DNA from: an uncultured Balneola sp.
GTDB taxonomy: Bacteria > Bacteroidota > Rhodothermia > Balneolales > Balneolaceae
NCBI GenBank assembly: GCA_902529365.1
Contig: CABZWK010000007.1
Coordinates: forward strand, 21,938-85,937
Reading direction: 5' to 3'
DNA: 64,000 bases
Shown: piece after piece, positions 1 through 8,813 of the stretch
How the letters are laid out: each line of letters opens with the position of its first letter
Numbering within the stretch: the first letter of the stretch is position 1
Notes under the pieces: generated by a model
Told to the model about the DNA's origin: nothing
Seen by the model: the letters and a program-made list of their open reading frames with translations, nothing else
The model's database searches: none
Position numbers and translations under genes: made by a program

Positions 1-152
1 CTGATAAGTTCGGTGTCATTAGATACAGAGGAACAACTCCAAAATCCTACACTCAATAATGCTAAGAGTAGAGGAATACGTTGTATCTTTAGATTCTTAT
101 AGCTAAAAATTTTGGTATGTAAAGTGGAATTCATTGATGTTTTCATGTTCAT
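1..152 (-). CDS. Putative lipoprotein, N-terminus only (cut by window edge)
   Basis: The minus strand reads an ATG at 152 (or 146, or 134) followed by about 50 codons open to the window edge. The translation has a short basic n-region, a hydrophobic stretch (IPLLLALLSVGFWS) and a lipobox-like cysteine at about residue 38 followed by SSVSND. This is a type II lipoprotein signal, so the product is probably an envelope lipoprotein. It starts 65 bases downstream of the ECF sigma gene on the same strand, so the two are probably co-transcribed. The mature domain lies outside the window and no function can be assigned. A FecR-type anti-sigma would be the usual neighbour of such a sigma factor, but a lipobox is not typical of FecR. 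Confidence 0.6.
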   Translation of the reverse strand, partial: MNMKTSMNSTLHTKIFSYKNLKIQRIPLLLALLSVGFWSCSSVSNDTELI

Positions 153-216
153 AGTGGGTGAAATATTGGTTTGGTTCTAAAGTAAATACACTAGAAATTT
201 ATAGCACCCCTAATGG

Positions 217-864
217 TTAGCTAATATTTTTTAATTTTTCTCTAAGCTCTGCTAAAGCGAGTCCCATGTGGTGCTCAACGGTTTTTTTAGTGATGTTCAT
301 TATTTTTGCTGTTTCCTCGTGGGTAAATTGTTCTAGATAGCAGAGCCTAAACGCTTGTTGCCGTTTTGGGGCTAATGAGTGAATCGCCTCTTCAATAAGT
401 AGTCTCTTTTCATTTCTTTGTTTTTTCTCTTCCTCTTCATCAATAGTATTGGTAGAAAGGCTTGACTCAGCATCCTGTTGGTTTGAAGAATTATTTTCAG
501 CTCCCAAATTTGGATGTTCGAATAAATAATCCTTATCAGAAGATGGAAGCTCTTTGTTATCTCGAATTGAGTTTAAAACTCTACTGTGAGCCGCTGCATA
601 CAAATAGGCTTTTAACGACTTATCCGGGTTAATGCGCGATCGATGATCCCATAGGTAAATAAAACTCTGTTGAACAATATCTTGAGCTACCTCATGTCTA
701 ATCCTGTATTTAATCACATAACGGTAAACACTGGAATAGTGTTCGTTAAAAAATAAAGAAAAAGCATGTTCATCACCCCGTTGAATAGCTTCATACAAAT
801 GTCTAGAGTCCTCTGTTAGGCTGTGGGCAAGTTGAATGAGTAATGGGATCAAAGGTAATAGCAT
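217..864 (-). CDS. ECF-subfamily RNA polymerase sigma factor
   Basis: This is a 215-residue sigma-70 family protein of the extracytoplasmic-function type. Region 2 spans roughly residues 25-100, with the -10-recognition stretch EVAQDIVQQSFIYLWDHR. A long acidic, Ser/Asn-rich linker (about 105-150) follows. Region 4 (about 155-212) has a helix-turn-helix around HEETAKIMNITKKTVEHHM. The layout matches the Bacteroidota ECF family that usually controls a FecR/TonB-receptor or a lipoprotein operon. The ATG at 864 gives an unusually hydrophobic first 16 residues (MLLPLIPLLIQLAHSL). No other ATG or GTG lies between it and region 2, and the only near alternative is a TTG at codon 5, so the start is uncertain. 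The next gene downstream is a lipoprotein gene and may belong to the regulon. No anti-sigma factor is visible in the window. Confidence 0.88.
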   Translation of the reverse strand: MLLPLIPLLIQLAHSLTEDSRHLYEAIQRGDEHAFSLFFNEHYSSVYRYVIKYRIRHEVAQDIVQQSFIYLWDHRSRINPDKSLKAYLYAAAHSRVLNSIRDNKELPSSDKDYLFEHPNLGAENNSSNQQDAESSLSTNTIDEEEEKKQRNEKRLLIEEAIHSLAPKRQQAFRLCYLEQFTHEETAKIMNITKKTVEHHMGLALAELREKLKNIS

Positions 865-946
865 GCACTAATTAGGTGAAAAGACGATTCCGCAGAAACG
901 AATCGATGTAAAATATAGTATATTCATATAATTATACGACTATCAC

Positions 947-2731
947 ATGAAAGAAAAGAATTCAGAGCGTGTTTCTATAAAATCGCTATTAGAGACCTTA
1001 AAAGATATATTCAGGTTAAGTTTACCTTATAAGACTAGATTTTTTTCGGCCATACTACTTGTTGTAGTAGGTTCGGCCATATGGCTCACGGTACCTCTTG
1101 GATTACGATCGTTATTAGATGCTGTTTTTGAGCAAGAAAACTATGCTTTACTCAACAAACTCTCTTTAGGATTGTTAGGACTTTTTCTAACCCAAGCCAT
1201 TTTCACGTTTGGGGGTAATTATCATATTGAATGGGTGGGTGAACGGGTCATAACCGATTTGAGAAACTCCATATATGCTCATCTACAAAAATTGAGCTTT
1301 AGTTTTTTTGCCAATAGGAGATTGGGAGAGTTAACATCTCGACTAAGCAATGATGTAGGATCTATAAGAGTAGCCCTAACCGATTCCCTCCCTCAGGTCA
1401 TCACCATCAGTATAACGATGATTGGATCCGTAGGCCTAATGGTGGTTTTGAATTGGCGGTTGAGTTTAGTCATCTTCCTAACTGTTCCTATTGTAACCAT
1501 TGCTACAAGGTACTTTGGAAAGAAAATAAGGTCCTTATCCAAAAACGTTCAAGACAAATTAGCAGATACCACCGCTATAGCCGAGGAAACGTTAGGAGCT
1601 ATACGAGTGGTCAAGTCGTTTACTAGAGAAGAGTATGAAATAAGTCGTTATCGTCAAGCCACCGAAGAACTTTTCTCTACTTCAAGGCATAAAATCATTT
1701 TGACTCAAGTTTTTTGGGCAGGAGTTGGCCTTATGTTTATGGGAACATTGGTGATGATTTTTTGGTACGGCGGCAGGGAAGTACTTTCAGGTCGTCTAAC
1801 AGCTGGTGACTTAGTAGCATTCATTGTATATGCATTAAACATAAGCCGATCTGTCGGTCAGGCATCCCGTTTATACACGACCGTTAATTCTGCAGCAGGA
1901 GCATCTGAGCGTTTATTTGAGCTACAGCAAGAAAAGCCTGAAAATGAGGTACTACTTATAAATAAACAAGGATACACCAGGAAATCTATCAAAGGAACCG
2001 TACAATTCGAACATCTTTACTTTTCTTATGAAGATGGTAAAAACGTGTTGGATGATCTAAGTTTTGAAATAAATGAGGGGCAAACCGTTGCATTGGTAGG
2101 GGCGAGTGGAGCTGGGAAAACTACCTTACTTAACCTAATACCAAGATTTTTTACCCCTTCTAAAGGGGTGATTCGGGTCGATGGCGTTTCAGTAGTGGAC
2201 TGGGACTTATACAATTTACGATCGTTTATTTCCATTGTCCCTCAAGAAACCCATCTTTTTGGGACCAGTATTTATGAAAATATTCGGTACGGTAAGTTGG
2301 ATGCCACCAAAGCAGAAATTGAACAGGCTGCGCTTGATGCGAATGCCCATGAATTCATTACACAAATGTCTGATGGATACCACTCCTTAATTGGAGAAAG
2401 GGGTGTGAAACTAAGTGGTGGTCAACGTCAGCGTATTGCTATTGCAAGAGCTTTACTTAGAAACCCTTCCATATTGTTACTTGATGAGGCAACCTCCTCC
2501 TTAGATTCGGTTTCCGAACGACAGGTTCAGCAGGCCCTAGACCGCCTTATGGAGAATCGAACGACCTTAGTTATAGCGCATCGATTATCCACTATACAGC
2601 ATGCCGATTGCATACTTGTTTTAGAGAATGGTGTACTGGTTGAATCAGGCACTCATGAGGTATTGCTTTATAAAGAAGGGGTTTATGCGCACTTGCATGA
2701 AATGCAGTTTTCTGTAAAAATGAGTAGTTGA
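947..2731 (+). CDS. ABC exporter, fused permease and ATPase (MsbA/LmrA-like)
   Basis: This 594-residue half-transporter has six membrane helices in the first ~320 residues (ABC transporter type-1 fold). A C-terminal nucleotide-binding domain carries Walker A (GASGAGKTT), the signature LSGGQRQR, Walker B (ILLLDEATSSLD) and the H-loop (IAHRLST). Such proteins act as homo- or heterodimers in the inner membrane and export lipids, drugs or peptides. The sequence alone does not identify the substrate, and MsbA-type lipid A flipping is only one option. It is divergent from the sigma-factor gene across an 82-base spacer, so both promoters lie there. The start ATG at 947 fits the family N-terminus. 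Confidence 0.93.
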   Translation: MKEKNSERVSIKSLLETLKDIFRLSLPYKTRFFSAILLVVVGSAIWLTVPLGLRSLLDAVFEQENYALLNKLSLGLLGLFLTQAIFTFGGNYHIEWVGERVITDLRNSIYAHLQKLSFSFFANRRLGELTSRLSNDVGSIRVALTDSLPQVITISITMIGSVGLMVVLNWRLSLVIFLTVPIVTIATRYFGKKIRSLSKNVQDKLADTTAIAEETLGAIRVVKSFTREEYEISRYRQATEELFSTSRHKIILTQVFWAGVGLMFMGTLVMIFWYGGREVLSGRLTAGDLVAFIVYALNISRSVGQASRLYTTVNSAAGASERLFELQQEKPENEVLLINKQGYTRKSIKGTVQFEHLYFSYEDGKNVLDDLSFEINEGQTVALVGASGAGKTTLLNLIPRFFTPSKGVIRVDGVSVVDWDLYNLRSFISIVPQETHLFGTSIYENIRYGKLDATKAEIEQAALDANAHEFITQMSDGYHSLIGERGVKLSGGQRQRIAIARALLRNPSILLLDEATSSLDSVSERQVQQALDRLMENRTTLVIAHRLSTIQHADCILVLENGVLVESGTHEVLLYKEGVYAHLHEMQFSVKMSS

Positions 2732-2739
2732 TAGTAGTA

Positions 2740-2772
2740 TAACTCCTTTGGATGCTAAAAATATAGGAGTTA
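2740..2772 (+). terminator. Inverted repeat after the ABC exporter, possible terminator
   Basis: A perfect 8-base inverted repeat (TAACTCCT at 2740-2747, AGGAGTTA at 2765-2772) with a 17-base loop starts 9 bases after the ABC exporter stop codon. It is placed like a terminator but has no following T-run, so it could also be an mRNA-end stabiliser or chance. Confidence 0.3.
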
Positions 2773-2863
2773 CAAAGATAAGTCTTAAGGCCTTAGAAGC
2801 TTTGTTTATGCAAAAATTGCGCAAATCTTGTATTTTTTTTCACTAATTTTGCAAAAAAAGGTC

Positions 2864-2871
2864 TATATTTG
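2864..2871 (+). promoter_or_regulatory. Candidate Bacteroidota -7 promoter element (TATATTTG)
   Basis: TATATTTG matches the TAnnTTTG -7 consensus of Bacteroidota housekeeping promoters and lies 33 bases before the ATG at 2905. A TTTG occurs at 2848-2851, but the 12-base spacing is shorter than the usual 19-21, so the -33 element is not convincing. The element overlaps a possible TTG start at 2869, which argues that translation of the glycosidase begins at the downstream ATG. Confidence 0.35.
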
Positions 2872-2904
2872 AACATTAATGTTTCACCTTTGTATATCTT
2901 TAAT

Positions 2905-5220
2905 ATGTCTAAAAAGCGCTTTCAAACTATTTTTATCATCTTCCTGAGTCTAGGGTTCATTGTTTTGCAATCCTTGTCAACATTTGCACAAGTTCAGCTT
3001 ATTCAACCTGAAATTGAGGAGAAGGTGAACGAACTTTTACAGCAAATGACCTTAGAAGAGAAAATTGGTCAGCTAAATTTACATAATGGGAGTTGGGATA
3101 TTACAGGCCCTGTGCCAGAAGGAGGATATCAGCAGGCCCGCTATAATTTACTCAAAAGCGGTGGAGTTGGAGCAATGCTTAATGTGATTGGAGTAGATGC
3201 AACTATGGCTGCCCAAAAAATAGCGGTAGATAGTAGTCGATTAGGAATACCTTTAATGTTTGGGTATGATGTGGTACATGGATACCAAACTATGTTCCCA
3301 GTTCCAATTGCTGAATTAGCAAGCTTTGATATTGATATAATGGAGGAAACGGCAAAAATACAAGCTATTGAAGCAGCTGCAGGTGGGATTAATTGGACTT
3401 TTGCACCCATGATAGATGTGGGTCGAGATCCTCGATGGGGTAGAGTAATGGAAGGTACTTCTGAAGATCCGTACTTGTTATCTGAGTTTGCACGTGCAAA
3501 AATTAGAGGTTTACAAGGAGCCAATCTGTCGGAAACAGGAACAATAGCTGCAACTTTGAAACACTTTGCTGGTTATGCATTTGCTGAATCAGGCAAAGAC
3601 TACAATACTGCAGAATTATCCCGAAATACCTTGTTAAATGTCGTTTTACCGCCATTTAGGGCTGCAGTAGAAGAAGGAGCTGCCTCGGTTATGAATTCAT
3701 TTAACGATGTAAATGGTATCCCCGCTACAGGAGATGAATATTTGCAACGCACTCAATTAAAGGAGAATTGGGGCTTCGACGGTTTTATTGTGTCTGATTG
3801 GGGTTCAATGCGAGAAATGATAGCACATGGTTATGCACCTGATTTACAAACTGCTACTGAAATGGCCATAGAAGCTGGTAGTGATATGGATATGGAATCA
3901 GAAGGGTATCAACAATATTTACAGAAACTGGTAAAATCAGGAATAGTTGATATGAAACTGGTAGATGATGCCGCCCGACGAGTTTTACGTGTAAAATTTC
4001 ATTTGGGATTATTTGACGATCCATATCTATACAATGACCTCACTCGAGAGGATGAACTTGTGTATAATGAAGCACATCATGAAGTCGCACTCAGAGCAGC
4101 GCTAGGTTCTATGGTTTTAGTCGAGAATAAAGAAGAAATACTACCTTTAAGCAAACAGAGAGAATCCATTGCAGTGATTGGATTACTAGCCAAAGATAAA
4201 GATTCACCGCTAGGAAACTGGCGTGCGCAAGCCATTGAAAATTCGGCTGTTTCTGTTCTTGAAGGTATTGAATCCAAGCTCGGTGATAATACCGAAATAG
4301 AGTTTGAGCCGGGCTATGTACTCACCGAGGGTAATCGATCATTTCCTATGGAGTTAACCTTTTCACAGGAAGATGAATCTGGATTTCAAGCAGCTATAGA
4401 TCTTGCTGCAGAACATGATCAGGTAATCCTAGTGGTTGGTGAAGATGCTTACCAAACAGGGGAAGGAAGAAGTCAAATGGACATTGGCCTTGCAGATAAT
4501 CAACAAAAACTGGTTGAGCAAATTCTAGAAGTCAATGATCAAGTGGTAGTCGTTCTCATGTCTGGTCGTCCAATAATTGCACCATTGTTATATGAAAAAA
4601 GTGAAGCAGTACTGTATTCATGGCATTTAGGTACAGAAGCAGGACATGCAATCGCAGATGTACTTTTTGGCGATTATAACCCTTCTGGCCGACTTCCAAT
4701 GACTGTTCCTTTTTCACACGGCCAAATCCCGGTTTATTACAACCATAAAAGTACAGGAAGACCTGTTCCTGGAATCGGTGATGAGGGTAAAGTTTTCTGG
4801 AGTCATTATACGGACGGTCCTAATGCTCCTCAGTATCCTTTTGGATATGGATTAAGCTACAGTACTTTTAAATATGGTGTACCAAGCATATCAGATACCT
4901 TAATGAATTCCGAAGAAAGTGTAGTTGTGAAAATTGATGTTACAAATACCAGCAATCTCGATGGGGAAGAGGTTATTCAATGGTATATTCATGATCATTT
5001 TGCAAATGTTGCACGACCTATTAAAGAGCTTAAATACTTCGAAAAAGAGCTAATCAAAGCAGGTGAAACCAGAACATTTATGTTTGAAATATCCGAAGAA
5101 ACCTTAAAGTATTATGATCACAATGAAGAGTACGTAGCAGAACCTGGTAGCTTTTCAGTCATGGTGGGTCCAAATTCAAGAAAATTACAGACTATACGCT
5201 TTCACTTGGATGCTGATTAA
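2905..5220 (+). CDS. bglX: Glycoside hydrolase family 3, beta-glucosidase-like, secreted
   Basis: From the ATG at 2905 this is 771 residues. A signal peptide (MSKKRF, hydrophobic core, cut near STFA-QVQL) sends it to the periplasm or outside. A GH3 N-terminal TIM barrel follows (MTLEEKIGQL; FGYDVVHGY; the substrate-loop KHFAGY). The nucleophile Asp is in GFIVSDWGSM. The C-terminal alpha/beta sandwich contains GEGRSQMD, and a fibronectin-III-like domain ends the protein. Length and order match the BglX type, which releases glucose from beta-linked oligosaccharides or polysaccharides. An upstream in-frame TTG at 2869 would add 12 residues but lies on a promoter-like element. The gene stands alone, convergent with the next gene with one base between them. 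The exact linkage specificity cannot be read from sequence. Confidence 0.92.
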   Translation: MSKKRFQTIFIIFLSLGFIVLQSLSTFAQVQLIQPEIEEKVNELLQQMTLEEKIGQLNLHNGSWDITGPVPEGGYQQARYNLLKSGGVGAMLNVIGVDATMAAQKIAVDSSRLGIPLMFGYDVVHGYQTMFPVPIAELASFDIDIMEETAKIQAIEAAAGGINWTFAPMIDVGRDPRWGRVMEGTSEDPYLLSEFARAKIRGLQGANLSETGTIAATLKHFAGYAFAESGKDYNTAELSRNTLLNVVLPPFRAAVEEGAASVMNSFNDVNGIPATGDEYLQRTQLKENWGFDGFIVSDWGSMREMIAHGYAPDLQTATEMAIEAGSDMDMESEGYQQYLQKLVKSGIVDMKLVDDAARRVLRVKFHLGLFDDPYLYNDLTREDELVYNEAHHEVALRAALGSMVLVENKEEILPLSKQRESIAVIGLLAKDKDSPLGNWRAQAIENSAVSVLEGIESKLGDNTEIEFEPGYVLTEGNRSFPMELTFSQEDESGFQAAIDLAAEHDQVILVVGEDAYQTGEGRSQMDIGLADNQQKLVEQILEVNDQVVVVLMSGRPIIAPLLYEKSEAVLYSWHLGTEAGHAIADVLFGDYNPSGRLPMTVPFSHGQIPVYYNHKSTGRPVPGIGDEGKVFWSHYTDGPNAPQYPFGYGLSYSTFKYGVPSISDTLMNSEESVVVKIDVTNTSNLDGEEVIQWYIHDHFANVARPIKELKYFEKELIKAGETRTFMFEISEETLKYYDHNEEYVAEPGSFSVMVGPNSRKLQTIRFHLDAD

Positions 5221-5221
5221 T

Positions 5222-6211
5222 TTATTGCGGACTATTCCAAGGTAGATGATCTAAATCCACATTTCCGCCCGTTATAATAACCCCTATATTTTTGAATGTA
5301 GGGGTTATTTTATTCTCCAAAAGAGCGGCAATTGGGACAGCACAAGAGGCTTCAATTATCATATTGAAACGCTCCCAAATATACCGCATAGCCTTCACAA
5401 TAGACTCCTCACTAACACAGATTATTTCTGTATGGGTACGCCTCATGATATGAAAAGGTATGTTGCCTATGGTAGTTCTAAGCCCGTCCGCAATGGTTGG
5501 GCTCATTATTTGCTTATCTGTCAAGGATTGGATGGAGCCTGATTGCATAGATCGATAAGCATCATTGGCCTGTTCGGGTTCTGCTGCCGTCACTTTGCAT
5601 AATGGTAGATTATTAAGTGCATGAAATGCCTCAGCAGCTAAAATACTTCCACTTAGTAATCCACCACCACCTATTGGGGTGATAATAAGCTCTAACTCCG
5701 GTATTTCATGTAAGAACTCCCATGCTGCAGACGATTGTCCCAACACTACATTGGGATCGTTATATGGGTGAACAAAGTAGGCCTTTGTTTGTTGGATTAC
5801 TTTTTCTAGCGTTTTTTCTCTGGCCAGTTGAGTTGGTTCACAAAAAACTATCTCAGCACCATAATTTTTTACAGCTTCAATTTTAATCCTTGGTGCATTT
5901 TCAGGCATTACAATATAAGCAGGAATCCCTTTTATTTGAGCAGCTTTTGCAATCGCTTGGCCATGATTACCGGAGGAGTGGGTGGCTACTCCATTGTTCG
6001 CTAGCTTAGATATTAAAGGTAATACGGCATTACATGCACCTCGGAATTTAAACGCACCAACTTTCTGAAAGTTTTCACATTTCAACCATACATTGGTGCC
6101 TACTTTATTATTCAGATCAGTAGATTTGAAAACAGGAGTATGATGAATGAATGGTTTAATTCTTTCGTAAGATTTGGCTACATCGGATGATTTAGGAATA
6201 TGCATACACAT
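5222..6211 (-). CDS. Threonine ammonia-lyase / serine racemase-like PLP enzyme
   Basis: This 329-residue fold-type II PLP enzyme has the Schiff-base lysine in FKFRGA (Lys55), the cofactor-phosphate/substrate loop SSGNHGQ (about 79-85) and a glycine loop GGGGLLSG (about 177-184). It lacks the C-terminal ACT regulatory domain of biosynthetic IlvA and therefore resembles catabolic threonine/serine dehydratases or serine racemases. These make 2-oxobutyrate or pyruvate plus ammonia, or racemise serine, in the cytosol. It is a single gene, divergent from the DUF5916 gene. Two in-frame Met codons (6211 and 6205) could both start it. Confidence 0.88.
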   Translation of the reverse strand: MCMHIPKSSDVAKSYERIKPFIHHTPVFKSTDLNNKVGTNVWLKCENFQKVGAFKFRGACNAVLPLISKLANNGVATHSSGNHGQAIAKAAQIKGIPAYIVMPENAPRIKIEAVKNYGAEIVFCEPTQLAREKTLEKVIQQTKAYFVHPYNDPNVVLGQSSAAWEFLHEIPELELIITPIGGGGLLSGSILAAEAFHALNNLPLCKVTAAEPEQANDAYRSMQSGSIQSLTDKQIMSPTIADGLRTTIGNIPFHIMRRTHTEIICVSEESIVKAMRYIWERFNMIIEASCAVPIAALLENKITPTFKNIGVIITGGNVDLDHLPWNSPQ

Positions 6212-6402
6212 TTAGAATTTTTGGTATTTATATAAGCTTACTAATGAAAGATATCTAGTTTTTAATTATACAAATATTAACGACTCAGGAACAATTAATA
6301 TAGTATTTTTGGTTTTGCTTGAGAATGTGACTCTAACTTACTGCTATAGTACTAACTTTTCTGTCTATGTAACTGCTGCTTATTATTATAATCAAACAAT
6401 CA

Positions 6403-8727
6403 TTGTCTATTTTTATTACTTCTTTTTCCGATCAGCTTATTCGCTTTAATTTAGTAACCTGTAGTTATATAATATCCTGCATATTCTACTTTCTGCTACT
6501 ATTACCCGATCATTTATTTGCTCAAGATAATGACGGCACAATAACTAAAGAAGTCATTTCCATAATACCTTTAGAGGGGAAAATTGAATTAGATGGTTGG
6601 TTAAACGAGCCAATATGGAATCAAATTACTCCATTTCCAATGACTCAATTAGAGCCAATCTATCAATCAGAAAAATCCGAAGAAACTCGAATTTATATGA
6701 CTTACGATAATAAGTATGTTTATATAGCGGCTGAAAATCTGACAAAAAACGCCTCTACAATCATTTCCAATACCCTCCAAAGAGATGACTACCAAGCTAA
6801 TGATGATATCGTAGGCGTGGTATTTGATTCTTTCAATGATAATGAAAACGGTCTCACCTTTTTTACTAACCCTGAGGGCGTTAGGGTTGACTTTGCTATC
6901 AGTAATGATGGGAATTTTGGTGCTGGTGTGGACGCATTTAATGGGAGTTGGAACACTTATTGGGATGTAGAAACAAAAAGAGATGACAAAGGCTGGTATG
7001 CTGAAATACGGATACCTTTTTCATCATTAGGGTATCAAGTAACCAATGATGTAACCAGAATGGGAATAATTGTGTATCGCTGGATTGCATCGCGTAACGA
7101 ACGTCACGTATTTCCCGACATACCACCTAACTGGCGAATGTCTCATTTAAAGCCGTCCCAGACCCAAGAAATTACATTTGAACAATTAGAAGAATCAAAG
7201 CCATTATATATTACGCCCTATTCATTAAGCGGTTATCAAGATATATTCCAATTAAGTGAATTAAAAGACCAATACATCAGTGAACCAAGCTATAAACAAG
7301 ATTTTGGTTTTGATATCAAATACAATGTTACATCCGATCTAACTTTGGATTTTACTGCGAATACAGACTTTGCACAAGTGGAAGCAGATGAGCAACAATT
7401 AAACTTAACTCGCTTTTCCATTGATTTTCCCGAAAAAAGACAATTTTTTCAACAGCGCTCAGGTTTATTTGACTTTTCTTTTGGCAGAACTAAACTTTTT
7501 TACAGTAGAAGAATTGGCTTAGCAGACGGTAGTCCAATCCCTATTGTTGGTGGTGCTCGACTTACAGGTAGGATTGGGAACTTAGATATAGGGGTCATAA
7601 ATATACAAACGCAATCCTATGAGGCTTTTGAAGCGGAGAATTTTGGAGTAGTCCGGCTCAAAAAGCAAATTATAAACCCGAAGAGTTACATTGGAAGTAT
7701 ATATACTCACCGGCTTGGGCGTGATGGGACGCAAAATCTAGTATTTGGTGTTGACTTAGATTATAACGTCAAAAACGAGAGTTTTGTACAATTTAAAATT
7801 GCCCAGACTCTTGATAATGAAGTTGGATTTAATCAAAATGTAATGGGGACTTCAGGGATAATTAGTAGACTTACCGTGGACAGAAGATCCAACATTGGAT
7901 GGTATTATAGGTTTATGATTAATTATACAGGAGAAGATTTTAACCCTAAAATTGGTTTTGTTAGAACAACCAATACGGCCGATTATTATGCTAGTCTAGG
8001 TTATGGGTGGATTGCACCAGAAAACAGTGGGATAAAACAACAACGGATTCAGTTACGAAATTACTCAATACAGAGTTATGATGGTTTTAATCTGCGATCT
8101 AGGTACGTCAATTTAGAATGGAATATGCAGTTTAAAACTGCAGGTGACCTAAGTTCTGAATTCGTATATCGTCAGGAACATTTACTTAGTGATGAAGACT
8201 TTAATTTATTATCTCGTATTTATATTCCGGTCAATGATTACGGATTTGTTGAGTGGGGTTTAAACTATGGTAGTCCTGAGCAGTATAAACTTAGAGGTAG
8301 AGTTTCATTATCAGTTGCACAAATTTATGACGGAAATATCAAAGAAATATCTATAAGTCCACAATACAGGGTTAATGTACACTTGGATTTTTCACTAGAT
8401 TACCGCATAAGTGAACTGCACTTTCCAGTTATTGAAGGGCGTGAGGTCACTTCCTTTACAGTACATCAAAGCTCTTTTAAAGCAGCGTATGCCCTTAATC
8501 GAAAGTTATCGGCTAATGCTTTTATCCAAACTAGCAATGTGTCTGAAAAAATAGGGGCAAATATTCGGTTACGCTATAACTTTAAAGAAGGCCAAGATTT
8601 TTGGTTCGTTGTAAATCAAAATGGAACTCAACCTTGGGCTAATCGATATGAAAATGGTTTACGTTTGCCTTATTACGATCAGCGCTCTATTTTGATAAAA
8701 TATACACATACGTTTTTGTTTGATTAA
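6403..8727 (+). CDS. DUF5916-type outer-membrane protein with CBM9-like domain
   Basis: This is a predicted secreted protein of 774 residues. A hydrophobic segment ending in HLFA-QDND looks like a signal peptide. A carbohydrate-binding-family-9-like beta-sandwich follows (about 50-240, opening with KIELDGWLNEPIWNQ). About 500 residues then show alternating, aromatic-rich strands typical of an outer-membrane barrel (DUF5916). Such proteins are common in marine Bacteroidota and relatives; no substrate is established. The only plausible initiator before the signal sequence is TTG at 6403, because the nearby ATG at 6366 is followed at once by a stop. It is followed 86 bases later by an M14 peptidase on the same strand. 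Confidence 0.8.
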   Translation: MSIFITSFSDQLIRFNLVTCSYIISCIFYFLLLLPDHLFAQDNDGTITKEVISIIPLEGKIELDGWLNEPIWNQITPFPMTQLEPIYQSEKSEETRIYMTYDNKYVYIAAENLTKNASTIISNTLQRDDYQANDDIVGVVFDSFNDNENGLTFFTNPEGVRVDFAISNDGNFGAGVDAFNGSWNTYWDVETKRDDKGWYAEIRIPFSSLGYQVTNDVTRMGIIVYRWIASRNERHVFPDIPPNWRMSHLKPSQTQEITFEQLEESKPLYITPYSLSGYQDIFQLSELKDQYISEPSYKQDFGFDIKYNVTSDLTLDFTANTDFAQVEADEQQLNLTRFSIDFPEKRQFFQQRSGLFDFSFGRTKLFYSRRIGLADGSPIPIVGGARLTGRIGNLDIGVINIQTQSYEAFEAENFGVVRLKKQIINPKSYIGSIYTHRLGRDGTQNLVFGVDLDYNVKNESFVQFKIAQTLDNEVGFNQNVMGTSGIISRLTVDRRSNIGWYYRFMINYTGEDFNPKIGFVRTTNTADYYASLGYGWIAPENSGIKQQRIQLRNYSIQSYDGFNLRSRYVNLEWNMQFKTAGDLSSEFVYRQEHLLSDEDFNLLSRIYIPVNDYGFVEWGLNYGSPEQYKLRGRVSLSVAQIYDGNIKEISISPQYRVNVHLDFSLDYRISELHFPVIEGREVTSFTVHQSSFKAAYALNRKLSANAFIQTSNVSEKIGANIRLRYNFKEGQDFWFVVNQNGTQPWANRYENGLRLPYYDQRSILIKYTHTFLFD

Positions 8728-8813
8728 CTTGTATCTGATTTAACAATCAAAAGATTATGTTTTTGACCATACGTAATTAGTAATATTAACTAATTAATTA
8801 ATAATGTAATTAT

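Noticed and set aside
2026..2235. Antisense open frame within the ABC exporter
   Set aside because: It is a shadow of strongly conserved ATPase sequence and encodes a low-complexity peptide with no recognisable motif.
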